Assembly: GCA_036375695.1 (NCBI GenBank)
Contig: DASVBU010000027.1
Coordinates: 1-62,081 of the forward strand
Length of the DNA stretch: 62,081 nt
Direction: 5' to 3'
DNA from: ZC4RG35 sp036375695
GTDB lineage: Bacteria > Actinomycetota > Acidimicrobiia > Spongiisociales > ZC4RG35
The notes below the pieces were generated by a model. The model was not told the origin of the DNA and searched no databases. It saw only the letters and a list, made by a program, of their open reading frames with translations. How positions within the stretch are numbered: position 1 is the stretch's first letter; each line of letters opens with the position of its first letter. Shown here piece by piece: positions 1-7,876 of the stretch. Position numbers and translations under genes: made by a program.

Positions 1-145
1 CACCCAGATGGTGATGCCGGGGGACAACACCGAGATGACGGTGGAGTTGATCGCTCCCATCGCCATGGACGAAGGTTTGCGGTTCGCCATCAGAGAAGGC
101 GGCCGCACCGTAGGCGCCGGCCGCGTCACGAAGATCACCAAATGA
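1..145 (+). CDS. tuf: Elongation factor Tu, C-terminal end (partial)
   Basis: The window opens inside this gene. The frame starts at base 2 and runs 47 codons to the TGA at 143-145. The translation carries the EF-Tu domain 3 ending (MVMPGDN, then RFAIREGGRTVGAGRV). EF-Tu delivers aminoacyl-tRNA to the ribosome as a GTPase. The stop overlaps the rpsJ start in an ATGA junction, so the str and S10 clusters are probably co-transcribed here. Most third codon positions are C, as in neighbouring genes and unlike the second tuf at the far end of the window. Confidence 0.95.
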   Translation, partial: TQMVMPGDNTEMTVELIAPIAMDEGLRFAIREGGRTVGAGRVTKITK

Positions 146-450
146 GCGAACAGAAGATCCGCATCCGCTTGAAGGCCTACGACCACAACGTGGTCGACGA
201 GTCTTCGAAGAAGATCACGGAGACCGTGCTCCGGACCCAGGCCCGCATCAAGGGCCCGGTTCCGCTGCCCACCGAGATCCATCGCTACTGCGTCATCCGT
301 GGCCCGCACGTGCACAAGGACTCCCGTGAGCACTTCGAGATGCGGATCCACAAGCGTCTGATCGACATCCTCGAGCCGACGCCGAAGACGGTCGACTCAC
401 TGATGCGTCTCGAGCTCCCCGCCGGGGTGGAAGTGGAGATCAAGCTGTGA
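142..450 (+). CDS. rpsJ: 30S ribosomal protein S10
   Basis: A 102-residue protein of normal S10 length. S10 sits in the head of the small subunit and, as NusE, joins antitermination complexes. The family core is visible (RIRLKAYDHNVVD at the N-terminus, GPVPLPTEI, RGPHVHKDSREHFEMRIHKR). It starts by ATGA overlap with tuf and ends by GTGA overlap with rplC, which implies translational coupling at the head of the S10 cluster. Confidence 0.99.
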   Translation: MSEQKIRIRLKAYDHNVVDESSKKITETVLRTQARIKGPVPLPTEIHRYCVIRGPHVHKDSREHFEMRIHKRLIDILEPTPKTVDSLMRLELPAGVEVEIKL

Positions 451-1088
451 GCCACCCCAGAGCCATCCTCGGTACCAAGTTGGGCATGACCCAGGTCTTC
501 GACGACCAGTCCCGGGCGATCCCCGTGACGGTGGTCAAGGCCGGCCCGGTGAAGGTGACCCAGGTCAAGACCGTGGACAGGGACGGCTACAACGCCATCC
601 AGATCTCCTACGGCGAGACCAAGAAGGTCAACAAGCCGCTCGAGGGCCACTTCGCCAAGGCCGGAGTCGAGCCCGCCAGTCATCTGGTGGAGGTCCGGGT
701 CGAGGACCCGTCCCAGTACGAGGTGGGCCAGGAGATCGGCGTCGCCGAGATCTTCGAGGCGGGCGCCAAGGCGGACGTGTCCGGCGTCTCCAAGGGCAAG
801 GGCTTCGCCGGGGTCATGAAGCGCCATGGCTTCGCCGGCCAGGGCGCATCGCACGGCAACCACAAGAAGCACCGCGCCCCCGGTTCCATCGGCGCCTGCG
901 CCACGCCGGCCCGTGTCTTCAAAGGGATGCGGATGGCGGGCCGCATGGGCGGCGAGAAGGTGACCACCCTCAACCTCGAGGTGGTCGGTGTCGACGCCGA
1001 GCGCAACCTGGTCCTCCTCAACGGCCCCGTGCCCGGTCCCAAGGGCACCGTGGTCCTGCTCCGAGAGGCGGTGAAGGCACGTGGCTGA
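447..1088 (+). CDS. rplC: 50S ribosomal protein L3
   Basis: A 213-residue L3, an early-assembly 23S rRNA binder whose loop approaches the peptidyl transferase centre. The start is GTG at 447, overlapping the rpsJ stop. Conserved blocks are LGTKLGMTQVF near the N-terminus, the loop GQGASHGNHKKHRAPGS (residues about 132-148) containing the usual glutamine methylation site, and RMAGRMGGEKVT. The end overlaps rplD by 8 bases. Confidence 0.99.
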   Translation: MSHPRAILGTKLGMTQVFDDQSRAIPVTVVKAGPVKVTQVKTVDRDGYNAIQISYGETKKVNKPLEGHFAKAGVEPASHLVEVRVEDPSQYEVGQEIGVAEIFEAGAKADVSGVSKGKGFAGVMKRHGFAGQGASHGNHKKHRAPGSIGACATPARVFKGMRMAGRMGGEKVTTLNLEVVGVDAERNLVLLNGPVPGPKGTVVLLREAVKARG

Positions 1089-1755
1089 GCTGACCGCACC
1101 CCTGTTCAAGTCCGACGGCACCCGCGCCGGCGAGATCGCCCTCGACCCCGAGGTCTTCGGCATCGAGCCCAACCTCGACGTCCTCCATCAGGTGGTCACC
1201 GCCCAGCTGGCCGGTGCCCGCGCCGGGACCCACAGCACCAAGACCCGTGGCGAGGTGCGGGGCGGCGGTCGCAAGCCGTGGCGTCAGAAGGGCCTCGGCC
1301 GTGCCCGTCACGGCTCGATCCGGGCCCCGCAGTGGACTGGTGGCGGCGTCGCCCACGGACCCAAGCCGCGTGACTACTCCCAGCGCACCCCCAAGAAGAT
1401 GAAGCGTCTCGCCCTCCGCAGCGCCCTCTCCGCCCGCGCCTCCGAGCAGGCCGTGATGGTGGTGGAGGAGTTCGACTGGGCCGCCCCCAAGACCAAGCAG
1501 GCCGTCTCGCTCCTCGAAGCCATCGGCGCCACGGGGAAGACGCTGGTGGTGATCAGCCAGATCGACAGTGTGGCCGGACGCTCGTTCCGCAACATCGCAG
1601 ACGCGGTCGTGGTCGAGCCCGGGCAGCTCACGGCTTACGACGTGCTCTGGTCCGACAACGTGATCTTCACCTCGCACACCGTCGGCGCCGCCGGCAGGTC
1701 GAGCACCTACGAGGTCAGCGACAGCGACTTCGTCAAGGACGAGGGAGCCGCGTGA
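1081..1755 (+). CDS. rplD: 50S ribosomal protein L4
   Basis: A 224-residue L4 with a GTG start at 1081 inside the rplC end. L4 lines the exit tunnel and in some bacteria represses the S10 operon. The extended tunnel loop is visible (TRGEVRGGGRKPWRQKGLGR, then GSIRAPQWTGGG, residues about 58-90). The C-terminal domain is followed by a short acidic tail. Tight overlap on both sides places it in the S10 operon. Confidence 0.99.
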   Translation: MAELTAPLFKSDGTRAGEIALDPEVFGIEPNLDVLHQVVTAQLAGARAGTHSTKTRGEVRGGGRKPWRQKGLGRARHGSIRAPQWTGGGVAHGPKPRDYSQRTPKKMKRLALRSALSARASEQAVMVVEEFDWAAPKTKQAVSLLEAIGATGKTLVVISQIDSVAGRSFRNIADAVVVEPGQLTAYDVLWSDNVIFTSHTVGAAGRSSTYEVSDSDFVKDEGAA

Positions 1756-2042
1756 TGAAGAGCGCGTACGACGTCATCCTCGCCCCGGTCGTCTCGGAGA
1801 AGACGTTCGATCAGATCGAGCGCAACAACACCTACACGTTCGAGGTCGACCCGAGGGCCAACAAGGAGGAGATCCGGGACGCCGTGGAGAAGATCTTCGG
1901 GGTCAAGGTCCTCCGGGTCAACACCATGAACCGCACCGGGAAGAAGACCCGCTTCGGCTACCGGTGGGGGAAGCGCAAGGACACGAAGAGGGCCCTGGTC
2001 ACGCTGGCCGAGGGCGACGAGATCGATCTTTTCGGGGTGTGA
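1752..2042 (+). CDS. rplW: 50S ribosomal protein L23
   Basis: A 96-residue L23, the docking site at the tunnel exit for trigger factor and SRP. Family motifs include VVSEKTFDQIERNNTYTFEV, then VEKIFGVKVLRVNTMN. Either GTG at 1752 (overlapping the rplD stop) or ATG at 1755 could start it; the difference is one residue. rplB follows after 4 bases. Confidence 0.99.
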   Translation: MMKSAYDVILAPVVSEKTFDQIERNNTYTFEVDPRANKEEIRDAVEKIFGVKVLRVNTMNRTGKKTRFGYRWGKRKDTKRALVTLAEGDEIDLFGV

Positions 2043-2046
2043 TCTG

Positions 2047-2880
2047 ATGGCTGTCAGGAAGAGAAAGCCGACTTCGGCGGGCCGCCGGTTCCAGACGGTC
2101 TCGGACTTCTCCGAGATCACCAAGACCGAGCCCGAGAAGTCGCTGCTCGACAACAAGACCAAGAGCGGCGGGCGCAACGCCAACGGCCGGGTCACCTCCC
2201 GGCATCGTGGCGGCGGCCACAAGCAGCGCTACCGCGTCGTCGACTTCCGTCGCAACAAGGACGGGATCCCCGCGCGTGTCGCCGCCATCGAGTACGACCC
2301 GAACCGCAACGCCAGGATCGCACTGCTCAACTACGCCGACGGCGAGAAGCGATACATCCTCGCCCCGATCGGCGTCCGGGTGAACGACACGCTTCAGTCG
2401 GGCCCCCGTGCCGACATCCGGCCCGGGAACGCCCTGCCCCTGCGCAACATCCCCGCCGGCACCATGGTCCACGCCATCGAGCTCCGCCCCGGTGGCGGCG
2501 CCAAGATGGCCCGGTCCGCCGGCGCCGCCGTGCAACTCATGTCCAAAGAGGGCGACATGGCCCTGCTCCGTCTCCCCTCTGGCGAGATGCGGCAGGTCTC
2601 ACTGGACTGCCGGGCCACGGTGGGCCAGGTCGGGAACGTCGAGGCGGAGCTGATCAAGCTGGGCAAGGCCGGCCGCAAGCGCTGGAAGGGCGTCCGCCCC
2701 CAGACCCGGGGCGTGGCCATGAACCCGATCGACCATCCCCTGGGTGGCGGCGAGGGCAAGTCGTCCGGCGGCCGTCATCCCGTGAGCCCCTGGGGCAAAC
2801 CAGAGGGCCGCACCCGTAGCAAGAAGAAGGCCTCGAACAAGTACATCGTGCGGCGTCGCACGAAGAAGGGACGGCGCTGA
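2047..2880 (+). CDS. rplB: 50S ribosomal protein L2
   Basis: A 277-residue L2 of normal length, needed for subunit association and peptidyl transferase centre assembly. The diagnostic C-terminal stretch with the conserved histidine is present (GGGEGKSSGGRHPVSPWG, residues about 236-253), followed by a basic tail ending VRRRTKKGRR. The mid-region shows SGGRNANGRVTSRHRGGGHK. The stop overlaps the rpsS ATG by one base. Confidence 0.99.
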   Translation: MAVRKRKPTSAGRRFQTVSDFSEITKTEPEKSLLDNKTKSGGRNANGRVTSRHRGGGHKQRYRVVDFRRNKDGIPARVAAIEYDPNRNARIALLNYADGEKRYILAPIGVRVNDTLQSGPRADIRPGNALPLRNIPAGTMVHAIELRPGGGAKMARSAGAAVQLMSKEGDMALLRLPSGEMRQVSLDCRATVGQVGNVEAELIKLGKAGRKRWKGVRPQTRGVAMNPIDHPLGGGEGKSSGGRHPVSPWGKPEGRTRSKKKASNKYIVRRRTKKGRR

Positions 2881-3155
2881 TGGCGCGTTCATTGAAGAAG
2901 GGCCCCTTCGTCGACGACCACCTCGCCAAGAAGGTGGACGAACTCAACCGCACCGGGCAGAAGCGCGTCATCCGGACGTGGTCGCGTCGCTCCACGATCA
3001 TCCCCGAGATGATCGGGCACACGATCGCGGTCCACGACGGTCGCAAGCACGTCCCGGTCTACGTCACCGAGTCGATGGTGGGGCACAAGCTGGGCGAGTT
3101 CGCCCCCACCCGGACCTTCCGGGGTCACGCCGACAAGAAGGCGGCGAGGCGATGA
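2880..3155 (+). CDS. rpsS: 30S ribosomal protein S19
   Basis: A 91-residue S19, a head protein that contacts S13 and tRNA across the interface. The N-terminus MARSLKKGPFVDDHL and the central IRTWSRRSTIIPEMIGHTI are textbook family sequence. It begins at the rplB stop and ends in an ATGA overlap with rplV. Confidence 0.99.
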   Translation: MARSLKKGPFVDDHLAKKVDELNRTGQKRVIRTWSRRSTIIPEMIGHTIAVHDGRKHVPVYVTESMVGHKLGEFAPTRTFRGHADKKAARR

Positions 3156-3508
3156 AGGCGAGAGCCCAGGCCAAGTACGTCCGTCAGTCGCCCTACAAGG
3201 TGCGGCGGGTGCTCGACCTGGTCCGGGGTCTCCCGGTCCAGGAGGCCGCGGACGTCCTGCGGCTGACCCGACGCGCCGCGGCCGAGCCCGTGGCCAAGGC
3301 GCTGGCGTCGGCAGTGGCCAATGCCGAGCACAACCACGCCCTGGACGCCGACGAGTTGATCGTCGCCGAGGCGTACGCCGACGAGGGCCCGACGCTGCGG
3401 CGCTACCGCCCGCGGGCCCGTGGCCGTGCCACCCGCATCAACAAGAGGACCTGCCACATCACGATCGTGGTGGCGGAGAAGGCCGATACGAACGGGAAGG
3501 TGAGCTGA
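3152..3508 (+). CDS. rplV: 50S ribosomal protein L22
   Basis: 118 residues from ATG 3152, which overlaps the rpsS stop (ATGA). The frame stays open further upstream through rpsS, but L22 homology starts only at MKARAQAKYVRQSPYKVR, so the longer version is rejected. L22 contacts all 23S domains, and its hairpin lines the exit tunnel; the hairpin ends in RPRARGRATRINKRTCHITI. Confidence 0.99.
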   Translation: MKARAQAKYVRQSPYKVRRVLDLVRGLPVQEAADVLRLTRRAAAEPVAKALASAVANAEHNHALDADELIVAEAYADEGPTLRRYRPRARGRATRINKRTCHITIVVAEKADTNGKVS

Positions 3509-3510
3509 AA

Positions 3511-4620
3511 ATGGGTCAGAAGGTAAGCCCCTACTCGTTCCGCATCGGGGTCGCCACCGACTGGAAGTCGAAGTGGTTCACGCAGCGGGAGTACGCGGAC
3601 TTCGTCAACGAGGACTGGAAGATCCGTGACTACCTCAGCAAGGAGCTGACCCGGGGCGCGCTGTCCCGCATCGACATCGAGCGCACCCGTGACCGGCTCA
3701 TCGTGGACATCCACACCGCCCGGCCGGGTGTCGTCATCGGTCGCAAGGGCGGCGAGGCGGAGCGTCTCCGGGACGGCTTGGAGAAGCTCACCGATCGGCG
3801 CGTCAAGCTGAACATCATCGAGGTCAAGGACCCCGACCTGGACGCCGCGCTCCTCGCCCGGGGCGTGGCCGACCAGATCGAGAACCGCATCGCCTTCCGG
3901 CGGGCCATGAAGCGTGCCGTCGCCGCGGCCCTCAAGGCCGGAGCCGAGGGCGTCCGTGTCGAGTGCAAGGGCCGTCTCGGCGGCGCCGAGATGGGTCGTC
4001 GCGAGTGGTACCGGGAGGGCCGCGTGCCCCTGCACACCCTCCGGGCCGACATCGATTTCGGGACCGCAACCGCCCACACCACCGTCGGCGCCATCGGCGT
4101 GAAGGTCTGGGTCTATCGCGGCGAGGTGGTCGAGTCCCGGCCCGTGTCCGGTGACCGGATCGCCGCCGAGGCCGACCTCGCCACCGGCGGGCCGGCACGA
4201 CGCACCCGGAAGAGCCTCAAGTCCCGCGCCGAGGAGGCCGCGGGTGACTCCACGAAGCCGCGTCTCATCGAGGCTGGTGGCGGGAAGCGTCCCGTCGAGG
4301 CCCTGGAGGAGACCCCGCGCCGCCGTCTCATCGAGGCCGGTGGCGGTCGTCGGCGTCCCACGGCCGCCGACGCCAAGGTCGAGTACGAGGCCGCCCAGGA
4401 GGAGCAGGTCGTCGAGGACGAGCCGGTCGAGGTGGCTCCCGTGGAGCCCGGCGACTTCGAGCCCGAGACCGAGCAGACCACCACCGAGACGACCGGGGCC
4501 GCCGAGTCCGCCGAGCCCGTCGAAGCTGCAGGGTCCGCCGACTCCGAAGGGAGCCCGGACAGCCCGGACTCCCCGGACAGCCCGGATTCCCCCGACAGCC
4601 CTGACGAGGAGGAAGAGTGA
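3511..4620 (+). CDS. rpsC: 30S ribosomal protein S3 with long repeat-containing C-terminal extension
   Basis: Residues 1 to about 212 form a normal S3 (GQKVSPYSFRIG, KH-domain loop GVVIGRKGGEAERLR, C-terminal GRLGGAEMGRREWYREGRVP), which lines the mRNA entry channel. The protein runs on to 369 residues, whereas bacterial S3 is usually about 210-280. The tail first carries two copies of RLIEAGGG (residues about 251-258 and 272-279) in a basic context. It then becomes acidic and Thr/Glu-rich, and ends in six SPD triplets (348-365) plus EEEE. The GAGGAGGAAGAG codons at the end also supply the Shine-Dalgarno sequence for rplP. The tail is probably disordered; its function is unknown. Confidence 0.97.
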   Translation: MGQKVSPYSFRIGVATDWKSKWFTQREYADFVNEDWKIRDYLSKELTRGALSRIDIERTRDRLIVDIHTARPGVVIGRKGGEAERLRDGLEKLTDRRVKLNIIEVKDPDLDAALLARGVADQIENRIAFRRAMKRAVAAALKAGAEGVRVECKGRLGGAEMGRREWYREGRVPLHTLRADIDFGTATAHTTVGAIGVKVWVYRGEVVESRPVSGDRIAAEADLATGGPARRTRKSLKSRAEEAAGDSTKPRLIEAGGGKRPVEALEETPRRRLIEAGGGRRRPTAADAKVEYEAAQEEQVVEDEPVEVAPVEPGDFEPETEQTTTETTGAAESAEPVEAAGSADSEGSPDSPDSPDSPDSPDSPDEEEE

Positions 4621-4621
4621 C

Positions 4622-5035
4622 ATGTTGATGCCGAAGCGGACCAAGCACCGCAAGCAGCATCGCGGCCGCCTCACCGGTGTGGCCAAGGGCGGGACCCGGG
4701 TCAATTTCGGGGAGTACGGGATCCAGGCCCTCGAGTCCGGCTGGATCACCGCCCGCCAGATCGAGGCCGCTCGTGTCGCCATCACCCGGACCATCAAGCG
4801 TGGCGGGAAGGTGTGGATCAACATCTTCCCGGACAAGCCGGTGACCCAGAAGCCCGCCGAGACCCGGATGGGCTCGGGGAAGGGCAACCCGGAGTTCTGG
4901 GTGGCCGTGGTGAAGCCCGGGCGGGTGATGATCGAGCTGGCCGGCGTCCCGGAGGATCTGGCCCGTGAGGCCATGCGCAAGGCCGGTCACAAGCTTCCCA
5001 TCAAGACCCGATTCGTGACGAGGGAGGACGCATGA
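4622..5035 (+). CDS. rplP: 50S ribosomal protein L16
   Basis: 137 residues from ATG 4622, two bases after the rpsC stop. The frame is open upstream to 4151 within rpsC, but L16 homology begins at MLMPKRTKHRKQHRGR. L16 helps position A-site tRNA; the conserved KPVTQKPAETRMGSGKGNPE segment and the C-terminal AGHKLPIKTRFV are present. The ribosome binding site lies in the last rpsC codons, so the S3 tail and L16 translation are physically linked. Confidence 0.99.
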   Translation: MLMPKRTKHRKQHRGRLTGVAKGGTRVNFGEYGIQALESGWITARQIEAARVAITRTIKRGGKVWINIFPDKPVTQKPAETRMGSGKGNPEFWVAVVKPGRVMIELAGVPEDLAREAMRKAGHKLPIKTRFVTREDA

Positions 5036-5247
5036 GGCCCTCCGAGTTCCGAGCGTTGAGCGACGAAGAGCTGGCCCAGGCGCTGGCCGAGGCCAAGGAG
5101 GAGCGTTTCAACCTGCGCTTCCAGATGGCCACCAACCAGCTGGACAACACGGCGCGCCTGACCCAGGTGAAGAAGGACATCGCCCGCATCCTCACGATCA
5201 TGCGGGAGCGAGAGATGGCGTCTTCCGGCGCCGAGGAGAGTGCCTGA
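5032..5247 (+). CDS. rpmC: 50S ribosomal protein L29
   Basis: A 71-residue helical hairpin protein near the tunnel exit beside L23. Family pattern: LSDEELAQALAEAKEERFNL, FQMATNQLDNTARL, then KKDIARILTIMRERE. It overlaps rplP by 4 bases and shares its last base with the rpsQ start region, as usual for the L16-L29-S17 trio. Confidence 0.98.
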   Translation: MRPSEFRALSDEELAQALAEAKEERFNLRFQMATNQLDNTARLTQVKKDIARILTIMREREMASSGAEESA

Positions 5248-5513
5248 TGAGTGACAACCAGGTGCGGGGGCGCCGCAAGGTACGCGTCGGGGTCGTCGTC
5301 TCCGACGTCCGGGACAAGACGGTCACCGTCGAGGTCCCCGAGCAGATCAGGCACCCCCGCTACGACAAGATCGTGCGGCGGAGCACCAAGTTCCACGCCC
5401 ACGACGAGAACAACGAGGCGCGTGTCGGGGACACCGTCCGCATCATGGAGACCCGGCCGCTCTCCAAGCAGAAGCGGTGGAGGGTCGTCGAGATCGTGGA
5501 GCGTGCCCGATGA
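5247..5513 (+). CDS. rpsQ: 30S ribosomal protein S17
   Basis: An 88-residue S17, a primary 16S rRNA binder with an OB fold. Diagnostic blocks are RKVRVGVVVSDVRDKTVTV and the loop KFHAHDENNEARVGDTV, followed by ETRPLSKQKRWRVVEIVERA. It begins at the last base of the rpmC stop and ends in an ATGA overlap with rplN. Confidence 0.99.
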   Translation: MSDNQVRGRRKVRVGVVVSDVRDKTVTVEVPEQIRHPRYDKIVRRSTKFHAHDENNEARVGDTVRIMETRPLSKQKRWRVVEIVERAR

Positions 5514-5878
5514 TCCAACAGGAGTCACGGCTCAAGGTGGCGGACAACACCGGGGCACGCGAGGTGCTCTGCATCCGCGTCCTCGGCGGTTCGCACCGCC
5601 GCTACGCCGGTGTCGGCGACGTGATCGTGGCCGCCGTGAAGGACGCCAGCCCGGGTGGCACCGTGAAGAAGGGTGACGTGGTCAAGGCGGTGGTGGTGCG
5701 GACCCGCAAGGAGTCCCGCCGCCCGGACGGGACCTACATCAGGTTCGACGACAACGCCTGCGTCATCATCGACAACAACCAGCAGCCCCGCGGGACCCGC
5801 ATCTTCGGGCCCGTGGCGAGGGAGCTGCGCGAGCGCCGGTTCATGAGGATCGTCTCGCTGGCGCCGGAGGTCCTGTGA
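5510..5878 (+). CDS. rplN: 50S ribosomal protein L14
   Basis: 122 residues from ATG 5510 (MIQQESRLKVADNTGARE), the exact family length. The frame extends 11 codons upstream without homology. L14 forms an intersubunit bridge and binds the silencing factor RsfS. Conserved GGSHRRYAGVGDVIVAAVK and FDDNACVIIDNNQQPRGTR are present. It ends by overlap with the rplX start. Confidence 0.99.
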   Translation: MIQQESRLKVADNTGAREVLCIRVLGGSHRRYAGVGDVIVAAVKDASPGGTVKKGDVVKAVVVRTRKESRRPDGTYIRFDDNACVIIDNNQQPRGTRIFGPVARELRERRFMRIVSLAPEVL

Positions 5879-6180
5879 TGAAGTTGAAGACCGGAGACAA
5901 GGTGATGGTGATCGCCGGCAAGGACGCCGGCAAGGAGTCGCGCATCGCCCGTGTCTACCCCGAGAAGAACAAGGTCCTGGTCGAGGGGGTCAACACCGCC
6001 AAGCGGCACACCAAGCCGCGCGGGCAGACCATGCAGGGCGGGATCATCGACAAGGACATGCCCATCGACGCCTCCAACGTGATGATCATCTGCGAGAAGT
6101 GCGGTCCGACCCGGATCGGTCATCGCGTCGACGACAAGGGCAAGCACCGCATCTGCCGCAAGTGCGGGGGTGACCTGTGA
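5875..6180 (+). CDS. rplX: 50S ribosomal protein L24
   Basis: A 101-residue L24, an assembly-initiating protein with a KOW motif (TGDKVMVIAGKDAGKESRIA, residues about 5-24). The C-terminus carries two CxxC pairs (CEKCG and CRKCGG), a likely zinc knuckle found in many bacterial L24 proteins. The start is GTG 5875, overlapping the rplN stop, or ATG 5878. It overlaps the rplE GTG start. Confidence 0.99.
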   Translation: MMKLKTGDKVMVIAGKDAGKESRIARVYPEKNKVLVEGVNTAKRHTKPRGQTMQGGIIDKDMPIDASNVMIICEKCGPTRIGHRVDDKGKHRICRKCGGDL

Positions 6181-6740
6181 CATACCAGCCGCGTCTCAAG
6201 GTCAAGTACCAGCAGGAGATCGCCCCCAAGCTCAAGGACGAGCTGGGCCTGGAGAACGTGATGCAGGTACCGCGCCTGGAGAAGATCGTGCTCAACATGG
6301 GCCTCGGCGAGGCGATCAACGACCGCAAGGTGATCGACGACGCGGTCGAGGAGCTGGCGCTGATCGCCGGGCAGAAGCCGCGGGTCAACCGGGCCCGCAA
6401 GTCCATCTCCCAGTTCAAGCTGCGCGAGGGCATGCCCATCGGCGTCAGCGTCACCCTGCGCGGCGCCCGGATGTGGGAGTTCCTCGATCGGCTGCTCGCC
6501 GTCGCCATCCCGCGGGTCCGCGACTTCCGCGGCCTCAACCCGAGGGCTTTCGACGGGCGGGGCAACTACAGCGTGGGCGCCTCGGAGCAGTTGATCTTCC
6601 CCGAGATCGACTTCGACCGGGTCTCCCAGACCAGGGGGCTCGACATCACGATCGTGACAACCGCCGAGAACGACGAGCACGGCAAGGCCCTGCTCGACGC
6701 CTTCGGTTTCCCGTTCCGGAAGGTCTCGGCGGAGGCCTAG
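6177..6740 (+). CDS. rplE: 50S ribosomal protein L5
   Basis: A 187-residue L5 with a GTG start at 6177. L5 binds 5S rRNA and forms the bridge to S13. Family sequence includes VPRLEKIVLNMGLGEA, the PRVNRARKSISQFKLREGMP block, FRGLNPRAFDGRGNY and the C-terminal LLDAFGFPF. rpsZ follows after 8 bases containing a good ribosome binding site (AGGAGG). Confidence 0.99.
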   Translation: MTYQPRLKVKYQQEIAPKLKDELGLENVMQVPRLEKIVLNMGLGEAINDRKVIDDAVEELALIAGQKPRVNRARKSISQFKLREGMPIGVSVTLRGARMWEFLDRLLAVAIPRVRDFRGLNPRAFDGRGNYSVGASEQLIFPEIDFDRVSQTRGLDITIVTTAENDEHGKALLDAFGFPFRKVSAEA

Positions 6741-6748
6741 GAGGATCA

Positions 6749-6934
6749 ATGGCCAAGAAATCGATGATTGCGAAAGCGAACCGCAAGCCGAAGTTCAAGG
6801 TTCGGGCCTACAACCGCTGCCAGCGGTGCGGCCGGGCGCGCGCCTACATGCGTGACTTCGGAATGTGTCGCATCTGTGTTCGTGAGCTGGCCTCGAAGGG
6901 CGAGCTCCCTGGAGTGAGGAAGGCCTCGTGGTGA
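6749..6934 (+). CDS. rpsZ: 30S ribosomal protein S14, zinc-binding type
   Basis: A 61-residue type Z S14 in the 30S head. The zinc site is complete: CQRCG and, 12 residues on, CRIC. Its short length and position between rplE and rpsH fit the zinc form; no second, zinc-free S14 is present in the window. Its end overlaps the GTG start of rpsH by 7 bases. Confidence 0.99.
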   Translation: MAKKSMIAKANRKPKFKVRAYNRCQRCGRARAYMRDFGMCRICVRELASKGELPGVRKASW

Positions 6935-7338
6935 GCACCGGCGTGGTTACAGACCCCATCGCGGACATGCTGACCCGCATCCGCAACGCGGTTGCGGTGG
7001 GGCACGAGCGCGTGAGCATGCCGTCCTCCAAGATGAAGGTCGGCATCGCCGAGATCCTCGTCGCCGAGGGCTTCATCGACCGGTACGAGGTCAAGGGCGA
7101 GGGCCCGTCGAAGACGCTGGAGCTGGTGCTGCGCTACGGCGAGCGTCGCCGGCCGGCCATCGTCGGGCTGCGTCGTGTGTCCCGGCCCGGCCACCGCGTC
7201 TACCGCGGTGCCTCCGAGCTGCCGAGGGTCCAGGGCGGCATCGGTGTGGCGGTCGTGTCCACGAGCCAGGGCCTGATGCCCGACCGCGAGGCACGTCGCC
7301 GCCGCCTCGGTGGCGAGATCGTGTGCGAGGTCTGGTGA
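6928..7338 (+). CDS. rpsH: 30S ribosomal protein S8
   Basis: About 136 residues. S8 is a central-domain 16S binder and in other bacteria represses the spc operon. The N-terminus contains DPIADMLTRIRNAVAVGHE and the C-terminus GGIGVAVVSTSQGLMPDREAR, ending GGEIVCEVW. Two adjacent GTG codons (6928 and 6931) can start it; both overlap the rpsZ end. Confidence 0.99.
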   Translation: MVSTGVVTDPIADMLTRIRNAVAVGHERVSMPSSKMKVGIAEILVAEGFIDRYEVKGEGPSKTLELVLRYGERRRPAIVGLRRVSRPGHRVYRGASELPRVQGGIGVAVVSTSQGLMPDREARRRRLGGEIVCEVW

Positions 7339-7339
7339 G

Positions 7340-7876
7340 ATGAGCCGTATCGGGAAGATGCCGATAACCGTGCCCAGCGGCGTCGACGTGAGCGTCGAGG
7401 GCGCCAGGATCAGGGTCAAGGGGAGCAGGGGCGAGCTGACCCGCTCCTTGCCCGAGCGCGTCTCGGTCGACCTCACCGACGGCACCCTGACGGTCACCCG
7501 CGTCGACGACTCACGCGAGGCGCGGGCGCTCCATGGCCTCACCCGCGCCCTGCTGGCCAACATGGTCACCGGCGTCGCCGAGGGGTACACCAAGTCCCTG
7601 GAGATCCAGGGCGTCGGCTACCGCGCCGCCATGAAGGGCTCGGCGCTCGAGCTCCAGGTGGGCTTCAGCCACCCGGTCGTGGTGGAGCCGCCGGAGGGGA
7701 TCACCTTCGAGGTCCCGGAGCCGACCAAGATCAACGTCGTCGGCATCGACAAGGAGCTGGTGGGCCAGGTCGCCGCCGACATCCGCAAGATCCGTCCCCC
7801 GGAGCCCTACAAGGGCAAGGGGATCCGCTACGCCGGCGAGCAGGTTCGCCGCAAGGCCGGGAAGGCAGGTAAGTGA
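7340..7876 (+). CDS. rplF: 50S ribosomal protein L6
   Basis: 178 residues from ATG 7340 (MSRIGKMPITVPSGV), one base after the rpsH stop. L6 lies near the sarcin-ricin loop where elongation factors bind. It shows the two-fold repeated L6 domain and the C-terminal signature RKIRPPEPYKGKGIRY. It ends by overlap with rplR. Confidence 0.99.
   Translation: MSRIGKMPITVPSGVDVSVEGARIRVKGSRGELTRSLPERVSVDLTDGTLTVTRVDDSREARALHGLTRALLANMVTGVAEGYTKSLEIQGVGYRAAMKGSALELQVGFSHPVVVEPPEGITFEVPEPTKINVVGIDKELVGQVAADIRKIRPPEPYKGKGIRYAGEQVRRKAGKAGK

Noticed and set aside
285..1172. Antisense frame over rpsJ-rplC
   Set aside because: Shadow of two certain ribosomal protein genes with no recognisable domain.
4552..4608. 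Short tandem DNA repeat in the rpsC end, considered as a CRISPR or mobile repeat
   Set aside because: The units are in-frame 9-base SPD codon repeats within a coding gene, with no spacers.
3403..4980. A 525-codon antisense frame across rpsC and rplP
   Set aside because: Shadow of the ribosomal genes; the repeated Gly/Leu segments are just the complement of the S3 tail repeats.
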